A stretch of DNA of 64,000 bases from Paenibacillus marchantiae. Its GTDB lineage: Bacteria > Bacillota > Bacilli > Paenibacillales > Paenibacillaceae. The stretch lies in the NCBI RefSeq assembly GCF_028771845.1, contig NZ_CP118270.1, forward strand, positions 992,001-1,056,000, given 5' to 3'. Shown in pieces: positions 8,232 to 17,047 of this stretch (position 1 is the first letter of the stretch; every line of letters starts with the position of its first letter). The notes beneath the pieces were generated by a model. It searched no databases, was not told the DNA's origin, and worked only from the letters and a program-made list of their open reading frames with translations. A program made the position numbers and the translations under genes.

Positions 8232-9839
8232 TCAGGAATGGAGCATTTTACGTTCAAGTATTAACTTCATCTGGGCATCCAGTTGGTAAGGCATAGATAT
8301 GGGATCAGTAACTGCGAATTCCGTATACTCCGTCATATACACCTGGTTTTGCCTCACTGCAGGCATTTCCTGCCACCAGATGCTGCTGGACATATGTTGA
8401 TACCGCTCCGAATCCAGTACCGTCAGGAACAAGTGGTCTCCTACATAGGATGCAACTTGCTCCTCTGAGATCATGAGATAAGCCTGACGGTCTATTAATT
8501 CCTTCTGTATACGTTCAGGTGCCTGGAGTCCAAGGCCATCATACAGATTGTAGGCTCCTCTGCACCAGTAATTCCCGAACACATAGATTGAGTCATCGCG
8601 TATTTCCATCACAGAGAACGTATCCGTACTCTGAATCATACCTTTCAACCGCGATCTCAGGCGCTGTGCCTTGCGCTCATATTGCTTCATTACCTTCTCC
8701 GCTTCAAACCCCTTACCAAAGACCTCACCAAGTTTCTGTAACAATACGAATGGCTTGTCGTCGTTCTGTGAAAAAATATATGTCGGCGCTATTGGCGACA
8801 ACGTATCGTACTCCTCCTGATTTCCAACCAGAATCATCTCTGGCTGCAAATAGGAAATTTCCTGCGGGTCCAGCGGTACGCTGTTGACCTTATGGAAACT
8901 CGTACTCAACTTGCTTAGGTAATGCTCATTGGCTAGATTTTTGGCAACCGCTGCTGGGCGGATCCCAAGGGCAAGCAGATGACCGAGGCAACTCATCACA
9001 CAGATGTTAGATGAACTTTTCCGATGGTTAAGAATGAACTGGCCCGGTGAGATTCCTTCCATCTGTTTAAATCGACGATTGAAATAGTATTCATCCCGAT
9101 ATCCCACCATAGCGGCCACCTCCTTCATACGCTCCCCGCGTAATAGCAGTTGTTTGGCATGTTCCATCCGCAGAGTTGTCATATAATCCGACAGATTCGT
9201 TCCTGTCAGCTGCCTGAACCAATGGGTAAACCTCCGCTTGCTAATCCTGGCCTGATCTGCCAACTCATCCACGGTAATTTCCTCGTTGTAACGGCCTTTT
9301 AGCTGCGTAATGATCTCGGATATGTTCGCTCTTGTATGCTCACTGGAGACTTCTCCTTCGTGCTCAGGGGTATCTTTCAGTACCATGCTCATCAATCTCT
9401 GAAACTGGGTGTGAATGCCGACTCGTTGTTTGCGATCCTGCGCCATACGGCGGTTTTCAATGGCCCGGATTCGCTGCACTATGGATCGAAATCCGGCCGT
9501 ATCCGTTTCGCGCGTCTCTATAAGGGAAGGGGACATTTGGCGCTCAGGATCATGCAATGTAAATGCGATTAACCACACGGATAACAACGCCTCTTCATTC
9601 ATCCGAATCTCTACAGTGTGTCCCGCATTGATGACCAGGGGCACCCCATATTGCAGTTCATTTATCTTACCATCGCAAATGAGCAGACCTTCCCCCTCCT
9701 CGACCACAATCATGAGGTCGGTGTTTAGCGTTTGTCGTGGAATGCCATCTTTATGCGATAGATGTTGTAGAGCCAACCCGTGAAGTTCGTAATAAATGTC
9801 GGGAACAACGTACCGGGTTTTGAGATGAGTCAGATCCAC
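8232..9839 (-). CDS. AraC regulator fused to a siderophore-binding domain (Btr-like)
   Basis: Regulator of ~535 residues: an N-terminal cupin-like region, an AraC helix-turn-helix pair in the middle (VDELADQARISKRRFTHWFRQLTGTNLSDYM, MKEVAAMVGYRDEYYFNRRFKQMEGISPGQF) and a C-terminal FecB/TroA-type periplasmic-binding-protein domain (HLLALGIRPAAVAKN ... YLQPEMILVG ... KLGEVFGKG). B. subtilis Btr has this layout and activates siderophore uptake after binding the ferric siderophore inside the cell. The open frame extends to 9887, but a GTG at 9839 has GGAGAG six bases upstream. Starting there leaves the Fur box (9859-9873) outside the coding region, which is more sensible. It is divergent from the binding-protein/reductase operon it presumably controls. 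Confidence 0.88.
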   Translation of the reverse strand: MDLTHLKTRYVVPDIYYELHGLALQHLSHKDGIPRQTLNTDLMIVVEEGEGLLICDGKINELQYGVPLVINAGHTVEIRMNEEALLSVWLIAFTLHDPERQMSPSLIETRETDTAGFRSIVQRIRAIENRRMAQDRKQRVGIHTQFQRLMSMVLKDTPEHEGEVSSEHTRANISEIITQLKGRYNEEITVDELADQARISKRRFTHWFRQLTGTNLSDYMTTLRMEHAKQLLLRGERMKEVAAMVGYRDEYYFNRRFKQMEGISPGQFILNHRKSSSNICVMSCLGHLLALGIRPAAVAKNLANEHYLSKLSTSFHKVNSVPLDPQEISYLQPEMILVGNQEEYDTLSPIAPTYIFSQNDDKPFVLLQKLGEVFGKGFEAEKVMKQYERKAQRLRSRLKGMIQSTDTFSVMEIRDDSIYVFGNYWCRGAYNLYDGLGLQAPERIQKELIDRQAYLMISEEQVASYVGDHLFLTVLDSERYQHMSSSIWWQEMPAVRQNQVYMTEYTEFAVTDPISMPYQLDAQMKLILERKMLHS

Positions 9840-9858
9840 AGCTAGCTCTCCTTTTTTC

Positions 9859-9873
9859 TGATAACCATTATCA
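9859..9873. promoter_or_regulatory. Fur box in front of the Btr-like regulator
   Basis: TGATAACCATTATCA differs by one base from the 7-1-7 Fur consensus TGATAATNATTATCA. It lies just upstream of the GTG start chosen for the regulator, so iron-replete Fur would repress it. Confidence 0.85.
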
Positions 9874-10007
9874 ATTAGAATCATCATAACCCAACTCTTC
9901 CTTGGTTATCAATGACCGAAACTTGCCCACAACCAGCCTATTAATGCAAAAAAAACGTCCTATTATTCCATTGAATGCACCCTTGAACCGCATTACACTT
10001 GGTTTAT

Positions 10008-10022
10008 TGATAATGATTATCA
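10008..10022. promoter_or_regulatory. Fur box in front of the siderophore-binding protein operon
   Basis: TGATAATGATTATCA is an exact 7-1-7 Fur box, 31 bases upstream of the ATG at 10053. A possible -35 TTGAAC (9983-9988) and -10 TATTGA (10005-10010) place the box over the -10 and start site. Confidence 0.93.
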
Positions 10023-10052
10023 GTAAATGTTTAACCATACAGGGGGATATTC

Positions 10053-11027
10053 ATGATACACAAAATGTCGAGATTCACCACGTTGCTCACCTTATGTTTG
10101 ATTGTATTGGTTGCAACAGCTTGCGGTAAAACAGCCGATTCAACAAGTAATACAGCACAGACCACCAGCCAAACTGAGGAAAAAGGAACCCAAATGGCGA
10201 CCGATGCCTATGGTAACCAGGTGGAGATTCCCATAGCGCCCAAACGTATCGTATACACAGACAACACCGTTGGGGATCTATTAATTTTTGGTATCAAGCC
10301 TGTAGGTGTGGTACAGCAAGGTCTGCAATACGCGACGTATAAAGACGAACTGAAAGATGTTGCAGATATCGGCTGGCCGCCAAGTCCGGAGAAGATTGTG
10401 GAACTTCAGCCCGATCTGATTATTACATCAACTCCCGACCAAAAGCAGAATGAGACGCTCTCCAAGATCGCTCCGGTTATCCTGACCAATGAATGGGACC
10501 CTATGCCTGATCGGATCAAGCGACTGGGCGAGTGGCTCGGCAACAAGCAACTGCCTGAAGAATTTCTCGCACGTCATGAAGCTGAGATTGTGAAGATGTG
10601 GACCGCATTGCAGCAGGATGGCACCATTCAGAAGGACGAGACGGCATCCGTATTTCAATACATGATTGGCCAGAAAAGATTGAGTGTGTACACGACCAGT
10701 TACCTGACCGGTTTTGTCTATAACAAGGATGGATTCAAGCCAACCACAGCGATTCAGAAAATGATTGATAACCCGGATGACTATGGCTATGCCGATATTT
10801 CCACCGAACAGCTGCCCGAAATTGCCGGAGACCGAATTTTCATTGTGTATTACAGTGACGAAGAATTGAAGGAAGTTGAGAACATGACCAAGGGTCCCGT
10901 ATGGAGCCAACTACCCGCTATCAAAGCCGGTAAAGTATATTTCGTGAATGGTGGGCTAGGTATATCAACAGATCCGCTGGCGAGGGAAGAACTGATCAAA
11001 CAACTTCCTGTGATGCTCAAAAAATAA
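10053..11027 (+). CDS. Iron-siderophore ABC transporter substrate-binding lipoprotein
   Basis: Lipoprotein of 324 residues anchored outside the membrane, expected to capture a ferric siderophore (FeuA/FhuD/FecB family). The N-terminus has a hydrophobic stretch ending in VATAC, a lipobox with Cys24. The mature part has the two-lobe fold signatures [25 protein letters not shown] and the [15 protein letters not shown] segment. A Fur box lies directly upstream. No permease or ATPase gene follows; instead the next gene (34 bp on) is a flavin reductase. The protein must therefore work with a permease encoded elsewhere, or mainly in sensing. Which siderophore is bound cannot be read. Confidence 0.92.
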   Translation: MIHKMSRFTTLLTLCLIVLVATACGKTADSTSNTAQTTSQTEEKGTQMATDAYGNQVEIPIAPKRIVYTDNTVGDLLIFGIKPVGVVQQGLQYATYKDELKDVADIGWPPSPEKIVELQPDLIITSTPDQKQNETLSKIAPVILTNEWDPMPDRIKRLGEWLGNKQLPEEFLARHEAEIVKMWTALQQDGTIQKDETASVFQYMIGQKRLSVYTTSYLTGFVYNKDGFKPTTAIQKMIDNPDDYGYADISTEQLPEIAGDRIFIVYYSDEELKEVENMTKGPVWSQLPAIKAGKVYFVNGGLGISTDPLAREELIKQLPVMLKK

Positions 11028-11061
11028 AGGGTTTCTGCCCAACGAATCATGGAGGTTAGCG

Positions 11062-12105
11062 ATGAAAGATTCACTTGAACGATATGATGTGACCATCATC
11101 GGCGGAGGACCCGCCGGGTTATACACGGCTTTTTATAGCGGAATGAGAGAACTGAAGACCAAGGTCATAGAAGCACAGGATGAACTGGGCGGAAGAGTCC
11201 TGACCTATCCTGAGAAAATGATATGGGATGTCGGGGCCATGCCCCCAATTCGTGGGGAACAACTCATTGCCCAGTTGATTGGACAAGCCCGCACATTTGA
11301 TCCGACGATTGTGCTCGGCCAGCGGATTGTCGGCATGGAGCGTCAGGAAGATGGAACCATCCTGCTCACCGCTGATCATGGTCAGCAACATCTGACCAGG
11401 ACCGTTATTCTGGCCATTGGCTATGGCGAGCGCCAGAACGTCAAGCTTGAGATTGAAGGAGCAGATCGCTTCGAGGTGACCAACCTGCACTACACGGTTC
11501 AGGAGTTGGAACGATTCCGGGATCAGCGGGTACTAATTTCGGGTGGAGGAGATTCCGCTGTGGACTGGGCAAATGAGTTGCAGTCCATTGCCAGCAGCGT
11601 AACGATCGTTCATCGCCGGGATCATTTTGGCGGTCTGGAGCGAAGTGTTACGATGATGAAGAACTCCTCCGTCCAGGTTCGGACACCCTATACCATTGAA
11701 GCGCTCCACAGCAGCGACGGGACACAAATTGATCGTGTATCCCTCCTCCATACTGAGACGTCAGAGCGAGAGCAGTTGGAGGTTGATGCGGTCATCGTCA
11801 ATCACGGCATGAAGTGCAATTATGGTTCCATCCGGAATTGGGGTCTGGATCTCGGTGAGTGGAACCTGGAGGTGGGAGCCGAGATGACGACCAACGTTCC
11901 CGGTGTATTCGCTGCAGGCGATTTTGTAGCCTATGATAGTAAAGTTGAATTACTGGCAGGCACTTTTACCAGCGGTATTCTCGCACTAAACAGTGCTAAG
12001 CGATATATACAACCAGATGCTTCACTAATGGCATATGTATCTTCACACAATGAGCTGTTCAAAGAGAAAAACCGGGCTTTGGGTATGGTTGAGGAAGAAG
12101 TTTAA
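11062..12105 (+). CDS. FAD/NAD(P)H oxidoreductase, ferredoxin-NADP reductase type 2 (IruO/YumC-like)
   Basis: Cytosolic flavoenzyme of 347 residues with a thioredoxin-reductase-like fold but without the redox CxxC. FAD-binding [10 protein letters not shown] is near residue 14 and the NAD(P)-binding [15 protein letters not shown] near residue 155; the C-terminal [12 protein letters not shown] closes the FAD site. YumC of B. subtilis and IruO of S. aureus have this architecture; IruO supplies electrons for iron release from heme and hydroxamate siderophores. Placement 34 bases after a Fur-controlled siderophore-binding gene supports a ferric-siderophore reductase role (inference). A strong terminator follows. 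ATG has GGAGG nine bases upstream. Confidence 0.88.
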   Translation: MKDSLERYDVTIIGGGPAGLYTAFYSGMRELKTKVIEAQDELGGRVLTYPEKMIWDVGAMPPIRGEQLIAQLIGQARTFDPTIVLGQRIVGMERQEDGTILLTADHGQQHLTRTVILAIGYGERQNVKLEIEGADRFEVTNLHYTVQELERFRDQRVLISGGGDSAVDWANELQSIASSVTIVHRRDHFGGLERSVTMMKNSSVQVRTPYTIEALHSSDGTQIDRVSLLHTETSEREQLEVDAVIVNHGMKCNYGSIRNWGLDLGEWNLEVGAEMTTNVPGVFAAGDFVAYDSKVELLAGTFTSGILALNSAKRYIQPDASLMAYVSSHNELFKEKNRALGMVEEEV

Positions 12106-12124
12106 ACATATAGAGATACGCGTA

Positions 12125-12190
12125 GAGACCACTCTGATCATTCCCTATGGAATTTCCATGGAATGATCCAGAGTGGTCTCTTTTATTTGT
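12125..12190 (+). terminator. Terminator of the iron-uptake operon
   Basis: Arms GAGACCACTCTGATCATTCC and GGAATGATCCAGAGTGGTCTC enclose a ~15-base loop, followed by TTTTATTT. One of the strongest hairpins in the window. Confidence 0.9.
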
Positions 12191-12284
12191 CATTTTGTGG
12201 TTTACATTTACCAAATGTTTATCTAGTATTAACTCCAATAACACATATCTGTACATAACACTAGATAACAAGGGAGATTACAAC

Positions 12285-14570
12285 ATGCGCAAATTTTCGC
12301 CGAAACGTTACGCCGGATGGCCCTTATCATTCCTCTTATGTGCCTCCATCCTCTTCGCACCTTTTGCCTCCACTCCGGCTCAGGCTGCTGAAGCAGACAA
12401 GGAAACCAAGATTACGTTGCTGGGAACATCAGACATTCATGGCCGATTTATGCCGTGGGACTATGCCCTGGACGGTCCGAATCCGACAGGCAGCATGACG
12501 CAGTTGTACACGATTGTAAAAAAAGTACGTGCTGAGAATCCGAATACGATTCTGCTGGATGCAGGCGACATGATTCAGGACAACTCGGCTGAACTGTTCA
12601 ACGATCAACCTCAATCTCCCATGATGGTCGCAATGAACGAAATGAAATATGACGCATGGGTTATGGGAAATCATGAATTTAACTTTGGATTGGACGTATT
12701 AGAGAAGATTTCCTCACAGTTCAAGGGACAACCCTTGGTAGGTAACATTTTCAAAGAAAACGGCGACCGCTACATGCCTGCTTATACGATTATTGAGAAA
12801 GACGGTATCAAGGTTGGTGTCATCGGAATGAACACACCTATGATTACGGAGTTCGAGAAAGGTACGGATCACCTGAATGGCCTCATTGTCAAAGATCCTG
12901 TAGAAGAGACCAAGAAGGCCATCGCTGAGCTGAAAGGCAAAGTGGATGTCATGGTTGGACTCATGCATATGGGACTGGATAACGAGAACGGGAACCCGGG
13001 AACCGGGGTCACGGATATCGCCAATGCCAACCCGGAGCTGGCTGCCATTTTTGCCGGACACATGCATACCCTGATTGAATCGCAAACGGTTAACGGCGTA
13101 TTGATCTCCGAGCCGAACAAATATGGTTCACATATTTCACGGATTGACCTCACGTTTGCCAAAGAAGGCGACAAGGTTGTACTGAAAAGCAAGGAAGCAC
13201 AAGCACTCGCTGTAAAAGCAGCTGATGGCTCTTATGAAGTGTCTGATCCCGGACTGGAAGATACACTGCATCCGTTTCATGAGTTCGCTCGTGCTGATGC
13301 CAACATTGAAGTAGCTGAACTAAAAGGAACCAACCTGGTGCCAGCAGATGAGATCAAAGGTATTCCTGCTGTGCAGATTCAGGAGACACCACTCTCAGAC
13401 TTCTTCACTGAAGTCATGATGCATTATAGCGATGCCGATGTTGTTGCACATCAGATCGATAACGATAAGGCCAAGTTGGATGTCGGACCGATCAAGAAAA
13501 AGGATATCGCGTTCAACTACCAATATACCTTTGGTGAAGTAACGGTATATGAAGTGACCGGACGTGATCTGAAGGATTACATGGAATGGTCTGCGGGTTA
13601 TTTTAACTCCACACGTCCTGGTGATGTGACGATCAGTTTTGATCCGAAACGACGTGCTTCCAAATACAGCACCGACGATTTCTTCGGCGGAGTGACGTAT
13701 GAGATTGACCTGACCAAGCCTTACGGCAGTCGGATTACGAACCTAAAATACAGTAATGGCAAAGTGGTTAAAGAAGACGATACGCTCAAGCTCGGCATGA
13801 ATGCCTACCGGATGGAAGCCCTGATTGCCAAAGGTGGGGCACTGGAAGGACGTAAGTTCAAGCAATTATGGTCCTCCAAGGATGCTTCAGCATTTGGCGA
13901 GATTCAAGGTACGATCCGTAATCTGTCCATTGCTTATCTCAAAGACGTGATGAAGGGCGTTTACGAACCGAAAATCCAGCACAACTGGAAAATCACCGGT
14001 GTTGATCTGACAGTACCTGCACGTGCAGATATCGTAGAGCTAATTAATGCTGGCATCATGTCTGTTCCTACAACGGAAGATGGCAAGTATACCAATATTG
14101 CGTCCATTAACATTTTGGATACGGTGACTCAAGAAGAAATGACCGCACTTGCCTCCAAAGCGAACGTAAGTATCGCGAAATTCTCTGGCGTGAAAACCAA
14201 AGGTGAGTTCTATCAAGAGCTGAATAAAGCTCGTAAGGCGTCCACTGGCAGTGGTGAGGAAGAGATTACTACACCTGAGAAGCCGACAACACCAACAGTA
14301 CCGAAACCAGACACATCGAAACCTGGAAAACCATCGACATCACCAGGTACAAGTAAACCGGGTACAGTCGTTAAAGGTAAACAAGCCAAGGTTACTGCGA
14401 CCTACCTGAACATGCGCTCCAGCGCTTCATCCAAAGCCAAAGTAGTTACTGCCGTACCGAAAGGCACCGTCCTTGAGGTAATCAGTACAGATAAGTATGG
14501 CTGGGTCAAAGTGAAACTGGATGGACGCGTAGCTTATGTCTACGGAAAATACGTAACTATGCTGAAATAG
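12285..14570 (+). CDS. Secreted 5'-nucleotidase / 2',3'-cyclic phosphodiesterase with SH3 domain
   Basis: Exported metallophosphoesterase of 761 residues that hydrolyses nucleotides or cyclic nucleotides outside the cell, giving phosphate and nucleosides. Signal peptide: residues 1-35, ending AQA. The calcineurin-like domain carries GTSDIHGRF (Asp50, His52), DAGDMIQDN and MGNHEFNFG metal-binding motifs, then AGHMHT. A 5'-nucleotidase C-terminal domain follows (about 330-520). After a Thr/Pro/Lys linker the last ~60 residues are a bacterial SH3 domain (TYLNMRSSASSKAKVV ... WVKVKL) that should bind cell wall. The frame is open from 12147, inside the preceding terminator; ATG 12285, after AGGGAGA, begins the signal peptide and is chosen. 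Confidence 0.92.
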   Translation: MRKFSPKRYAGWPLSFLLCASILFAPFASTPAQAAEADKETKITLLGTSDIHGRFMPWDYALDGPNPTGSMTQLYTIVKKVRAENPNTILLDAGDMIQDNSAELFNDQPQSPMMVAMNEMKYDAWVMGNHEFNFGLDVLEKISSQFKGQPLVGNIFKENGDRYMPAYTIIEKDGIKVGVIGMNTPMITEFEKGTDHLNGLIVKDPVEETKKAIAELKGKVDVMVGLMHMGLDNENGNPGTGVTDIANANPELAAIFAGHMHTLIESQTVNGVLISEPNKYGSHISRIDLTFAKEGDKVVLKSKEAQALAVKAADGSYEVSDPGLEDTLHPFHEFARADANIEVAELKGTNLVPADEIKGIPAVQIQETPLSDFFTEVMMHYSDADVVAHQIDNDKAKLDVGPIKKKDIAFNYQYTFGEVTVYEVTGRDLKDYMEWSAGYFNSTRPGDVTISFDPKRRASKYSTDDFFGGVTYEIDLTKPYGSRITNLKYSNGKVVKEDDTLKLGMNAYRMEALIAKGGALEGRKFKQLWSSKDASAFGEIQGTIRNLSIAYLKDVMKGVYEPKIQHNWKITGVDLTVPARADIVELINAGIMSVPTTEDGKYTNIASINILDTVTQEEMTALASKANVSIAKFSGVKTKGEFYQELNKARKASTGSGEEEITTPEKPTTPTVPKPDTSKPGKPSTSPGTSKPGTVVKGKQAKVTATYLNMRSSASSKAKVVTAVPKGTVLEVISTDKYGWVKVKLDGRVAYVYGKYVTMLK

Positions 14571-14612
14571 ATTGCCAGTTAACGACTTTAGGTAATTAAT
14601 CTATTCATAAGA

Positions 14613-14657
14613 AAGACCTCCTCCACAATGCATGTGGAAGAGGTCTTTTCTTTTTTT
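14613..14657 (+). terminator. Terminator of the nucleotidase gene
   Basis: AAGACCTCctCCAC pairs with GTGGaaGAGGTCTT, followed by TTCTTTTTTT on the plus strand. Confidence 0.85.
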
Positions 14658-14687
14658 GGATTTTAGAGCCATACGTTACGTGTTCAC

Positions 14688-15380
14688 CTACCCCTGCGCC
14701 AAGCTTCGAACCTTTTTCACAAACTGATCCAGCTTGATTCCATTCGTTTGTTTGGTGAATTCAAGCGCCTCGTTGGAGAACCCCTCATAGGCAGAAAGGA
14801 CATAATCCCCATTGACGATATAGTACATACCATAACGAGAGAAGAAATAACCTCCATGTTGCTCGGACCCTACTCCCTTATTGATCGCTGTAACTATTCT
14901 CTGACCAGGCATAAGTTTAGGCTCGAGCGCCGCAAACGCTGCGTTATAGAACAGAAACGTCTCCTTGGCTACATCTCCTCCTACAATCACTTCGTGAACC
15001 TTTACTTTGTAAGAGACGAACTCAGCTTCGTAGGGAGTCATTCCCGTATTCTCCTGCTTTTCTGCCATTTTGCTTTCAGGTGTATCTGATTCAGTGGTCA
15101 ACACCATACTGAGATTCGGTAGGACGTTCACAACCTCTGCCACAACAACTGCATCTGAGAAGTCCATGATTTCTCTAAAGGTCACTTTTTTCATCCATGG
15201 AGTCACGAGAGACTGTGGCGATAATGGGTAGTCCTCCCTCAGTTCCTGTAACCGTTCTGGGGAGAGAACATCTAAAAAATCTGATTCATCATTCGAGTTA
15301 GAAAAAGGGGCCGAGCAACCCAATAGACCGACTGTTAACGTGATTGCAAACAACCAACACACTACACGAAGTTGTATCAC
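14688..15380 (-). CDS. Predicted lipoprotein of unknown function
   Basis: Exported lipoprotein of 230 residues. Start is a GTG at 15380 with GGAGGA nine bases upstream. A short hydrophobic N-terminus ends in the lipobox LLGC (Cys22). The mature region has no motif I can assign; the segment VVVAEVVNVLP with the later VKVHEVIVGG ... RIVTAINKG looks like a beta-rich domain. It lies downstream of, and in the same direction as, the macrolide phosphotransferase (37 bp), so the two may be cotranscribed. Confidence 0.75.
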   Translation of the reverse strand: MIQLRVVCWLFAITLTVGLLGCSAPFSNSNDESDFLDVLSPERLQELREDYPLSPQSLVTPWMKKVTFREIMDFSDAVVVAEVVNVLPNLSMVLTTESDTPESKMAEKQENTGMTPYEAEFVSYKVKVHEVIVGGDVAKETFLFYNAAFAALEPKLMPGQRIVTAINKGVGSEQHGGYFFSRYGMYYIVNGDYVLSAYEGFSNEALEFTKQTNGIKLDQFVKKVRSLAQG

Positions 15381-15416
15381 GCACCCTTCTCCTCCTTAGC
15401 GTTTACTCGCCTTGTA

Positions 15417-16355
15417 TTAATCCCGCTTGACGTTCCAGCTTGCAAGCATACCTCTCGCCATTTCCATATTCGACTCTTCTCCAGTGATTAACGCAAACTG
15501 TGCAACGATTGCCGGGTATGCCGCCCACTGCTCCCGAATATGCTCCAGCATCCGAGGCCACACCCTTCCACCTGCCTTCTCATAGCGATTGAGCAAATCC
15601 CGCAAGCCTTCCTCTTCGAAGAGTGCATAATAGATGACAAAATCCTTACCCGGGTCGGCAATCTCCGCCTCAGTCCAATCAATCAGTCCGGTAACCCGCT
15701 GGGCATCGTCGACGATAATGTGCGGTGGATGCAAATCACCGTGATTGAACGTGGAGTGCTCAGGCCAATAGCTGTCCGTTGTCAGCCACGCTTGCCACCG
15801 CATGGTCAGTTGATCTGGCACCTCAAAGCTTTGTTTAATCCCCTCAATATTGGCTGCAAAAGCTTTACGAGCTTCTGTAGGCGTCTTGCTGCGCACTCCG
15901 CCCTTTATCGCCTCATCAGGATCAATGTTGTGCAATGCGGCAAGGGTAGCAGCGAGCGAATCGAAGAAATCATCGGATAAGCTTTCCTGTGGAAATCGCC
16001 ATGCGTACCCTCCCCCTGCCGGATCGACGACCGCAATCGGTTCTCCATCAAGTAAAGGATAAGCGATCAGTTCCGGCGTACAAATCCGCCACTCCGGTAC
16101 CTCTACCGGAAGATGGCTTTTTACAACCTCCAGCACCTTGCGCTCATTTTCAGCCCGCTCCCATACATCCTCACGCCGTGGCTGGCGCAGTATCCACTGT
16201 TGTCCCTGTCCATCGGTGGCAAACGCTACCCGAAAGTCCATACCTGACTCGTTAATTTTCATGGATTCCTCAGCAATATGAAGCCCGTTCTGTGCAGCTA
16301 AAGATTTTAGTTCCTTTTGAAATTCAAACTGCTCATTCACGTTCGATTTTGTCAT
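15417..16355 (-). CDS. Macrolide 2'-phosphotransferase (Mph family)
   Basis: Cytosolic kinase of 312 residues expected to inactivate macrolides by phosphorylating the desosamine 2'-OH with a nucleoside triphosphate. It has the aminoglycoside-phosphotransferase fold: ATP-binding N-lobe (WILRQPRRED with a later ENERKVL), catalytic NHGDLHPPHIIVDD (Asp207), and metal-binding LIDWTEAEIADPGKDF (Asp226). In the catalytic loop the usual Asn is replaced by His212, as in macrolide kinases rather than aminoglycoside kinases. This resembles chromosomal Mph enzymes of Bacillus and Paenibacillus. AAGGGG precedes the ATG. A transcription terminator sits directly before the gene, after a leader ORF, which indicates attenuation control. 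Confidence 0.88.
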   Translation of the reverse strand: MTKSNVNEQFEFQKELKSLAAQNGLHIAEESMKINESGMDFRVAFATDGQGQQWILRQPRREDVWERAENERKVLEVVKSHLPVEVPEWRICTPELIAYPLLDGEPIAVVDPAGGGYAWRFPQESLSDDFFDSLAATLAALHNIDPDEAIKGGVRSKTPTEARKAFAANIEGIKQSFEVPDQLTMRWQAWLTTDSYWPEHSTFNHGDLHPPHIIVDDAQRVTGLIDWTEAEIADPGKDFVIYYALFEEEGLRDLLNRYEKAGGRVWPRMLEHIREQWAAYPAIVAQFALITGEESNMEMARGMLASWNVKRD

Positions 16356-16385
16356 TTCAGGATTTCCCCTTTACCTCAATAAAAT

Positions 16386-16412
16386 AAAAAAACACAGACA
16401 TCCATGCCTGTG
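16386..16412 (-). terminator. Attenuator terminator immediately upstream of the macrolide kinase
   Basis: On the minus strand CACAGGCAT-gg-ATGTCTGTG (16412-16393) is followed by seven T (16392-16386), an intrinsic terminator only ~30 bases before the mph start codon and pointing into that gene. Its 5' arm, CTGCACAGGC (16415-16406), can instead pair with GCCTGTGTGCAG (16556-16545) inside the leader ORF, leaving a two-base bulge. This gives mutually exclusive terminator and antiterminator forms. Confidence 0.75.
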
Positions 16413-16469
16413 CAGTTCATTTCGGATATTGGGTGTACCTGAATGCTCGCAGAAAAATAGTAGTACACT

Positions 16470-16498
16470 AAAGAACCACTCTAAACGAGTGTTTCTTT
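16470..16498 (-). promoter_or_regulatory. Leader hairpin at the end of the mph leader ORF
   Basis: AAAGAAACACTC pairs with GAGTGGTTCTTT with a single mismatch; the leader stop codon TAG spans the loop and start of the 3' arm. Probably part of the attenuation switch, for example a pause or ribosome-clearing structure. Confidence 0.6.
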
Positions 16499-16591
16499 AA
16501 TGACTAGCGGCATACGTGTAAATAGGCAAACCGATCCCGATGAGCTGCACACAGGCAGAAACACAGCAAGCGCAAACAAACGTTTCGCCAT
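16481..16591 (-). CDS. Putative leader peptide controlling the macrolide kinase
   Basis: A 36-residue ORF beginning MAKRLFALAVFLPVC and ending VIKETLV, with GGAGA four bases before its ATG. The frame stays open upstream to 16861, but this internal start with a ribosome binding site fits a regulatory leader. Early codons encode a basic KR pair and a hydrophobic LFALAVF run, the sort of nascent chain on which macrolide-bound ribosomes stall (inference). Stalling there would leave the GCCTGTGTGCAG segment, codons 12-16, free to capture the terminator 5' arm downstream. Translation without drug would cover it and permit termination. No biochemical proof; the structure logic supports it. Confidence 0.6.
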   Translation of the reverse strand: MAKRLFALAVFLPVCSSSGSVCLFTRMPLVIKETLV

Positions 16592-16896
16592 ACTATCTCC
16601 ATCGGATAAAATTTGCCACACGTATCCCTCCGTTCCGTAAGTTACCCATATGTTAACATATTCCATTTTTTGATTCCAGCTTAAATGGTGGTTTTTTGTT
16701 ATTTTTTCAGCGATGTGTAGGAACTTTGTTGACTCAGAAACCGTAACTGTCCCTTTGGATGGAGCCTTCTTCCGAGGAATCCTACAGCCCCGAACGTGCC
16801 GTAGAATTATGGGACTGGAGTTCAGAAAGAGTTGGTTTGCATCATACGATTTAAACATCATTGTGAATTACTCCGTTAACCTACCTGCATATAGAG
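16592..16896. other. Promoter region of the mph leader (minus) and of dbpA (plus)
   Basis: No convincing gene: the 126-residue minus frame covering it lacks a ribosome binding site and family features. It should contain the promoter of the mph leader transcript on the minus strand; AT-rich stretches near 16650-16700 are candidates, but no clear -35/-10 pair was found. Confidence 0.4.
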
Positions 16897-16902
16897 TATA
16901 AT
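16897..16902 (+). promoter_or_regulatory. Probable -10 box of dbpA
   Basis: TATAAT with a weak upstream GTTAAC at 16-base spacing. If used, the dbpA transcript would carry a ~140-base 5' leader that contains the 16-bp inverted repeat at 16945-17013. Confidence 0.5.
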
Positions 16903-16944
16903 GAAGAGGTATACGATAAATGTACGGTGCAATGCTTGTATATA

Positions 16945-17013
16945 AGCATATTGCATAATTCGATTCCAAACGCTCCCGTGTATAAGTCGCTTTAAGGAAT
17001 TATGCAATATGCT
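16945..17013 (+). promoter_or_regulatory. Long perfect inverted repeat in the dbpA 5' leader
   Basis: AGCATATTGCATAATT (16945-16960) is exactly complementary to AATTATGCAATATGCT (16998-17013), with a 37-base loop, ending 34 bases before the ATG. There is no T-run after it, so it is not a normal terminator. In an RNA-helicase gene such a structure could be a temperature- or helicase-sensitive control element (inference). Confidence 0.65.
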
Positions 17014-17047
17014 CTTGTATTCAAAACTAACGTAAAAGAGGTTAACG

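Noticed and set aside
12147..12284. Upstream extension of the nucleotidase frame
   Set aside because: It begins inside the terminator hairpin of the iron operon; ATG 12285 has the ribosome binding site and signal peptide.
16592..16861. Upstream part of the 126-codon frame that contains the mph leader peptide
   Set aside because: No ribosome binding site for the longer start, and its first 90 codons look non-coding; only the last 36 codons fit a leader ORF.
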